A stretch of 64,000 nt of DNA, taken from NCBI GenBank assembly GCA_022711405.1, contig JAKLFC010000014.1:1-64000 (forward strand), in the 5' to 3' direction. Position numbers and translations under genes: made by a program. Positions 1 to 9,000 of the stretch are shown one piece after another. The notes under the pieces were generated by a model that was not told the DNA's origin, did not search any database, and saw nothing but the letters and a program-made list of their open reading frames with translations. The stretch comes from Bacteroidota bacterium. Lineage in GTDB: Bacteria; Bacteroidota; Bacteroidia; Bacteroidales; JAGONC01. Numbering within the stretch: the first letter of the stretch is position 1; each line of letters opens with the position of its first letter.

Positions 1-3000
1 GTGTGACCAACCAGGCACTGGCAACAGGCACTACCCCGACAGGCGGAACGGTGACGGACACCTCGGACGACGACAGCAACCTGGAGGACGATCCGACGGT
101 GACGCCGCTGACGCAGACCCCTTCGATCGCTTTGATCAAGACCAGTACGTTTGTGGACAATGCGCCGGTTGGTGTGACCAATCCGGGCGACCAGATCAGC
201 TATAAGTTCACGGTAACCAACACGGGCAATGTGACCTTGACGAATGTGACGGTCACCGATCCGCTTTTGACAGTGACCGGCGGTCCGATCACACTCTTAC
301 CGGGACAGGTCAACACCACGACGTTTACGGCAACATATACGATCACGCTTTCGGACATTAACGCAGGCGGTGTGACCAACCAGGCGTTAGCCAGCGGCAC
401 CACCCCGACAGGTGGAACGGTGACGGACACCTCGGACGACGACAGCAACCTGGAGGACGATCCGACGGAGACGCCGCTAACGCAGACCCCCTCGATTGCT
501 TTGATCAAGACCAGCACGTTTGTGGACAATGCGCCGGTGGGTGTGACCAATCCGGGCGACCAGATCAGCTACGCGTTTGAGGTGACCAATACGGGCAATG
601 TGACGCTGACCAACGTAACGGTCACCGATCCGCTGCCGGGCATCGTGATCAGCGGTAATCCGATCGCTTCGCTGGCACCGGGACAAGTGAACAGCACCAC
701 GATCACGGGACTTTATACGATCACGCTTTCAGACATCAACGCGGGCGGTGTGACCAACCAGGCACTGGCCAGTGGCACGCCTCCAACAGGCGGAACGGTG
801 ACGGACACCTCGGACGACGACAGCAATCTGGAGGATGATCCTACAGAGACGCCGTTGACCCAGACCCCCTCGATCGCGCTGATCAAGACCAGCACGTTTG
901 TGGACCTGGCGCCGCTGGGCGTGACCAATCCGGGTGACAAGATCAGCTATAAGTTCACGGTAACCAACACGGGCAATGTGACCTTGACGAATGTGACAGT
1001 GACCGATCCGCTTTTGACCGTGACCGGCGGTCCGATCACGCTCTTACCGGGACAGGTGAACTCAACCACGTTTACGGCTACCTATACGATCACGCAGGCT
1101 GACATCAACGCGGGCGGGGTGACCAACCAGGCATTGGCCAGCGGTACACCGCCGTCAGGGCCACCGGTGACGGATCTGTCGGATGACAACAGCAACCTTG
1201 AGAACCAGCCGACGGTGACACCGTTGACCCAGACCCCCTCGATCGCCCTGATAAAGAAAGGAACGTATGTGGACCTGGCGCCACTGGGCGTGACCAATCC
1301 GGGTGACCAGATCAGCTATGCATTTGCCGTAACCAACACGGGCAATGTGACATTAACGAATGTGACGGTCACCGATCCGCTTCCAGGCATCGTGATCAGC
1401 GGTGGACCGATTGCCTCCCTGGCACCGGGAGCCACCAACAGCACGACGATCACGGGACTCTATACCATCACACAGGCTGACATCAACGCGGGCGGGGTGA
1501 CCAACCAGGCATTGGCCAGCGGTACACCACCGTCAGGGCCACCGGTGACGGACACCTCGGATGATGACAGCAACCCTGAGGATGATCCTACAGTGATACC
1601 GTTGACACAGACACCTTCCTGGTCAGTGACCAAGGTCGCTGCAGAAGCTAATTACGATGCAGTCGGGGATGTGCTGCACTATACGATCACGGTGATTAAT
1701 ACGGGCAACGTATCGATCAGCGGCATCATGGTGAGTGATCCCGGAGCAACGACCGGCCCGGCGTATTCATCAGGCGACCTGAACACGAATGGTATCCTTG
1801 AACCGACGGAGACCTGGTTGTACATTGCTACTCATACCATAACCCAGACAGATCTCGACGCAGGCCACTACCTGAACACAGCGACAGCTATAGGTACGCC
1901 TGCAGGTGGAGTATTGCCACCTGCGACAGACAACGAGGATGTACCGGCTGTCCAAAATCCGAATATCACTTTATCAAAGACCGGCACCCTGGATATGACA
2001 GTTGTACTTCCCATTGACCAGGTGAACGCTGGTGATAAGGTGAACTATGTCTTCACGGTGACCAACACCGGCAACGTTACCTTATACAACATTGTCGTGA
2101 CCGACGCCAATCCGGACGTGGTGATCACAGGTGGAAACATCGGGACATTAGCTCCGGGTGCAACTGCCACAGCTACAGGTGTTTATGTGATCACCCAGGA
2201 GGATATCAATGCGGGCTCGTTTACTAACATGGCCACGGCAGATGGCGATGATCCACAGGGCGATCCGGTGACCGATACCGACGACGATACCCAGACACTG
2301 CCTCAGGTTTCCGAAATTCTTCTGTCGAAGGTCGGAGAGATCGACATGACAGTGGTGGATCCTGACACAAGGGTGGATGCAGGCGATGAGATCAACTACG
2401 TTTTTGTGGTAACCAATACAGGGAACATCACCCTTTACAATGTCATGATCACCGATGCCAACCCGAATGTGGTAATAACCGGAGGAAATATCGGAACGCT
2501 GCTGCCAGGTGCCACCGCCACAGCAGAGGGGGTCTACACCATCACTCAGACTGACATTGACGCAGGTACATTCACCAACGTGGCCATGGCCGAAGGAGAA
2601 GATGAACAGGGTGATCCGGTGACGGATACAGATGACGATACCCAGTTGCTTGGTCAGGGTGCACAACTTACCCTATCGAAGGTGGGCACGGTAAATATGA
2701 CCGTCGTTCCACCCAATGATCAGGTCAACGTCGGTGATAAGATCGACTACTTCTTCGGCGTCATCAATACGGGTAATACAACCGTCTACAATGTTGTCAT
2801 TACGGATGACATCCCCGGAGTGGTAGTCATTGGAGGTACCATCGCCTCCCTGGCACCCGGCGAACACCTGATCGCCTCAGGATATCACATCCTGACACAG
2901 GCTGACATTGATGCAGGTGAATTTATGAATGTGGCTACGGTGACGGGAACCGATCCGGATGGTGACCCGGTTTCGGATTCTGACTGGGATAACCAGATCC

Positions 3001-6000
3001 TGGATCAGGACCTCAGTATTGTCCTGAATAAGGTTGGTACGCTGAATACGACCATCGTTCCTCCGAATTCCCTTGCCAATGCCGGCGACCGTATCAATTA
3101 CACGTTCACGGTCACCAATACCAGCGTTGCCTACATTTATAATGTTGTCATCTCCGATGCGAATCCTGCAGTCATTATTACCGGTGCCAATATCGGAACC
3201 ATGGCACCGGGTGCAACCGTGGTCCGTTCAGGATATTATATCCTGACCCAGGAGGATATCGATTCAGGCACGTTCACGAACCTGGCAACGGTAAATGGTG
3301 AAAACGCACAGGGTGATCCGGTATCCGATACCGATGATGATACCCAGATCTGGACCGAATTTCCTGCCATGACACTGCTCAAAACGGGTACGCTGGATAT
3401 GACCATCGTGCCTCCGGCGGACCGTGCGGATGCAGGTGATGAGATCCATTACGTCTTCACGGTGACCAACACAGGTAACCAGACCCTTTACAACATCGTG
3501 ATCACCGATGCCAATCCGGATGTCTGGATCACTGATGGAGAGATCGGAACGCTTGTACCTGGCCAGACAGCTACAGCAACAGGCACTTATATCCTCAAGC
3601 AGTCTGATGTCGACGCCGGCATCTTCACGAATGTTGCCATGGCTGAAGGTGATGATCCTGACGGAGATCCGGTGACGGATACCGACGACGATATCCAGAT
3701 CCTTGATCAGAGTGGATCCATCACCCTCGAAAAACAGGGTACACTGGATCTGGGTGTTGTGGCTCCGGGCGATCAGGCCAATCCTGGCGACAAAATCTAT
3801 TATGTGTTCAGGGTGACCAACACCGGAACGACTACACTTTACAATGTTGAGGTGACGGATACGAATCCCAATGTGATCATCCTGGAAGGCTTCATCGGAA
3901 CGATGGATCCCGGCCAGCAACGGATCGTAGCCGGTGTTTATATCCTGACACAGGCCGATATCGACGCGGGAGGCTTCAGCAATGTTGCGTTTGTCAACGG
4001 CGTTGATCCAGAAGGCGATCCGGTGGCAGACAGCGATGACGACCAGCAGGTGATCCCCCAGGATCCCGCTTTGACACTGTCAAAGACCGGTATGCTGAAT
4101 ATGGCGGTGGTCTCACCCAACGACCAGGTCAACGCAGGTGATAAGGTCAATTATATCTTTACCGTGACCAATACGGGTAACACTACCCTGTACAACATCG
4201 TGATCACCGATGCCAATCCGAATGTGGTGATCACAGGCGGCTTCATTGGCATGCTGCCGCCGGGCGCCTCAGCCGGTGCAACGGGCGTTTATACGCTGAC
4301 GCAGGCTGACGTGGATGCAGGTTCGTTCACCAATGTGGCATGGTCCAATGGCTATGATCCCGACGATGATCCTGTGACCGATTCTGACGATGATGAACAG
4401 GTTCTGCCTCAGGAACCGGCGATCTCCCTGTCAAAGGTGGGTACTGTGGATATGACCATTATACCTCCCGCTGACCAGGTGGATGCAGGCGATAAGGTCA
4501 ATTACCTGTTTACAGTGACCAATACGGGCAACACGACCTTGTACAATATCGTGATCACCGATTTCAATCCTGCCATCGTGATCACCGGAGGTATGATCCC
4601 ATCGCTGGGACCAGGTGCCACAGCTTTTGCCACAGGTGTGTATACGCTTAACCAGGCAGATATCAATGCAGGTACGTTCACCAATGTGGCATCGGTGGAG
4701 GGTGATGATCCAGGCGGAGATCCCGTGGAAGACACCGACGATGATACACAGGTTATTGAGCAGATTCCTGAAATCGCCATGTCCAAACTGGGGACACTGA
4801 ATATGTCGGTGGTTCCGCCTTCAGACCAGGTGAATGCCGGTGACCAGGTGAATTACCTGTTTACCGTCACCAATACGGGCAACCTGCCGTTGTACAACGT
4901 GGTGATCACCGATGCCAACCCAAATGTCATCATTACCGGAGGCATTATCGGTACGTTGATGCCTGGTGCCATAGCCACTGCCACTGGCGTCTATACGCTT
5001 ACTCAGAACGATATCGATGCAGGTACCTTTACCAATTATGCCACGGTGGATGCTGACGATCCAGATGGAGATCCGATCACGGATACTGATGATGATACTC
5101 AGGTAATCGAACCGGAGTCTTCCATCACGATGATCAAATCGGGTACACTGAACATGTCGGTGGTACAGCCCTCTGATCAGGTGAACGCCGGTGATAAGGT
5201 GACCTACCTGTTCACGGTGACCAATACGGGAAATACTACCCTGTACACTATCGTCATCACTGACGCAAATCCGAATGTCATCATTACCGGTGGCGTCATC
5301 GCCTCACTGGCACCGGGTGCCACCGCGACCGCTACGGGTGTGTACACCCTGACGCAGGCCGATATTGATGCAGGTATCTTTACCAACTATGCAACGGTGG
5401 AGGGAGATGATCCTAACGGCGATCCCATAACGGATACAGACGATGACACTCAGGAGCTTGAACAGGAGCCATCCATCACGATGGCAAAGTCAGGTACGCT
5501 GAACATGACGGTCGTACCTCCTAATGATCAGGTGAATGCAGGCGATCAGGTCAATTACCTGTTCACGGTCACCAATACTGGGAACACAACCCTGTACAAT
5601 ATTGTCATTACCGATGCCAATCCGGGTGTCATTATTACGGGTGGAGTGATCGCCTCGCTGGCACCGGGTGCCACCGCGACCGCCACGGGTGTGTACACCC
5701 TGACACAGGCTGATATCGATGCAGGTACCTTTACCAATGTGGCGACCGTTGAAGGGGATGATCCGGATGGTAATCCCATCACGGATACAGATGATGATAC
5801 ACAGATCCTGCCTCAGGTACCTTCTGTTGCCATGTCAAAAGTGGGGACATTGGATATGACTGTCGTTCCACCTAACGATCAGGTGAATGCGGGTGATAAG
5901 GTCACCTATGTATTCATTGTGATCAACACGGGGAATACAATCCTTTATGACGTAGTTGTGACCGATGCCAATCCGAATGTAATGATTACAGGCGGCATGA

Positions 6001-9000
6001 TCGGGATCCTTCAACCAGGAGCCACGGCGACTGCCACGGGTGTTTATACGCTGACTCAGGCGGATGTGGATGCGGGTACATTTACTAACTTGGCAACCGT
6101 TGAAGCAGATGATCCGGATGGAAATCCGATCACCGACTCGGATGACGATACCCAGGTTCTGCCTGCTGATCCGTCCTGGACGCTGGTGAAAACCAGCACG
6201 ACGGTTCCGAATACCTATGATGCAGTGGGCGACGTGCTGACATACACCCTTGTCCTTACCAATACAGGTAACGTGTCGATTACAAATATCGTCGTTACCG
6301 ATCCTCTGGCATCCACTGGACCTGTATATGTGTCGGGTGACGGTGGAGTGACAGGCCATCTGGAAGTAGGCGAAACCTGGATCTATACTGCGACCCATGT
6401 GGTGACCCAGGCCGATCTTGATGCAGGTAGCTTTATCAATGTGGCCACTGCAACGGGTACACCGGAAGGCGGTGTGCTTGATCCTGCTACAGACGATGAA
6501 ACCATCACTGCTATTCAGGATCCGTCTCTGGCGCTTATCAAGGTGGGGACCTTTATTGACCTGAATGCCGATGGCATGGCAAACGCGGGTGATAAGATCA
6601 CGTATGCGTTCTCGGTCAAAAATACAGGCAATGTCACCTTGACAAACGTGATGATCACCGATCCGATGGTGATCATCCTGGGCGGACCGGTCGCCTCACT
6701 GGCACCGGGTGAGGTCGACAACACGACCTTCACTGCCGTGTATACCATAACACAGGCTGATGTCGATGCCGGCGGAGTTTCCAACCAGGCCCTTGCAATT
6801 GCGACTCCTCCCGATGGACCTCCTGTCACCGATGATTCGGATGACGACAGTTATGAAGAAGATGATGAAACCATCACTCCATTGGAGCAATATCCTGAGA
6901 TTACCGTATTGAAAGTGGCCCTGGATGAAAGCTATTCCGTTGTGGGAGAGATGATCCATTACACGATCAGCGTCGGGAACACCGGGAATGTAACGATCAC
7001 GGGAATCAGCGTCACTGATTCGAACGCAGATGCGGGAAGTATTGCGTATGCGTCGGGTGATGATGGTGACGATCTGCTGGATGTGGGTGAAGTATGGCTC
7101 TTCAATGCTTCTCATACGGTCACACAAAGCGATCTGATAGCAGGCTCTGTGATGAATGTGGCTTCTGCTGCAGGGACAGATCCCAATGGCGATCCGGTCA
7201 CGGACGACAGTAACGAAGTCATCGTGGACGCTGTATTCAACGAGATCATAGCCAATGACGACGATGCCAGCTCGACTCCGGTCGTGGGATGCCAGGGGGG
7301 TACTGCCATCGCCAGTGTTCTCAGCAACGACCTGTTGGACAGCGATCCTGCAACCCTTTCAAATGTGGTCATTTCTGTGGTCACACCGTCCAGCAATCCT
7401 GATGTATTCCTGAATGTATCCACCGGGGAAGTTATCGTCCTTCCGGGAGTGAACGACGGAACCTATACCATTACCTATCGGATATGTGAAGTGCTGAATT
7501 CAGTTAACTGCGACCAGGCAATTATCACGGTGGTCGTCACCGGTTGTCCTCCGTGTGATCCTGCGACGGTTTACGCAGGCGCTGACGCTGTGGTATGTGA
7601 GGGATCTTCCTACACGGTAAATGACGCCACAGCCACTTACTATGCCAGCCTGCTCTGGACAACTTCCGGAGATGGCACTTTCAATAATGCCACTGTGCTC
7701 CATCCTGTCTACACACCTGGTGCTGCGGATATCCTGGCAGGTACAGTGACGCTGACTTTGACCGTCAAGCCATCGGGAAGCCCTGACTGTGAGCCTATCT
7801 CCGATGCGCTGGCTCTGGCCATCGTGATGGCGCCTGATGTGAATGCAGGATTAAATGGTGAAACATGTGCCACCACTGCCTATGCCCTGAGTGACGCTAC
7901 GGCGGCTAACTACTCCGCCCTCCTATGGACCACCAGTGGCACAGGTACCTTCAACGATGCCAATATTCTGCATCCAGTCTATACACCGGGTGCATCCGAT
8001 ATGGCCCTTGGCCAGGTGACGCTTACGCTGACCGCGTATGGCAATGCTCCCTGCGGACCCGCATCGGATGCTTTGATCCTGTTGATCACTCCGGCCCCGA
8101 CGGTATTCGCCGGTCCGGATGCGGAAACCTGTGTCACCAATGCCTTTACGGTCACTGGTGCGACTGCAGCCCATTTTGCATTCCTGCTCTGGACTGAAAA
8201 CGGACCGGGTACGCTGAGCAATACCGGCACTCTGAATCCAACCTACACGCCAGCTCCGGGCGAATCCGGAACCGTCACACTTAAACTGACAGCCTTTGGA
8301 AACGGCTCCTGTGCTGCTGTAGCAGATAGCATGCTGCTGCAGGTCACTCCGATGCCGGTTGCCAATGCGGGTCCCGACGGGGCAACCTGTGAAGGAACTG
8401 CATACCAGGTGTCAGGCGCCCAGGCATCCAACTACAACTATGTGGAATGGACGACCTCAGGTCTTGGAACGCTGACGGGGATCTATTCGCTGACTCCTAC
8501 CTATACACCGGCCGAAGGTGAAACAGGTATGATCGTGTTAATGCTTACGGTCTTTGGAAATGGTTCCTGTCAGGCAGTGGCCGACGAAATGGAACTTATG
8601 ATCCATGCTGCACCGACAGCCAGTGCGGGTGCGGACGGAGCTACCTGCCAGGCAGAGGCCTTTACGGTACAGGGTGCGTTTGCCAGCAACTATACGTCGG
8701 TACTGTGGATACACAACGGTCAGGGTCAATTGCTGAATGCCGGAACACTGGCTCCAACCTATGTCCCTGCTTCGAATGAAAGCGGCGTGGTCACGCTGGC
8801 GCTGACGGCCTATGGATTTGATCCTTGCCCCGACGCAGTGGATGTGATGACGCTTACCATATCGTTGCCACCTGTAGCCGATGCAGGTCCGGATGGCGAG
8901 GTCTGTGAGGATGAGGTGTTTACCCTTTCCCAGTCCAGCGCTGAGAACTATGAATCTCTCCTGTGGACCTCCTCCGGATCCGGAACGTTCAGCAACACTG

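Noticed and set aside
3..5. GTG at position 3 as the start of the giant adhesin
   Set aside because: It encodes Val of the repeated GVTNQALA motif, and no signal peptide follows; the gene continues beyond the left edge.
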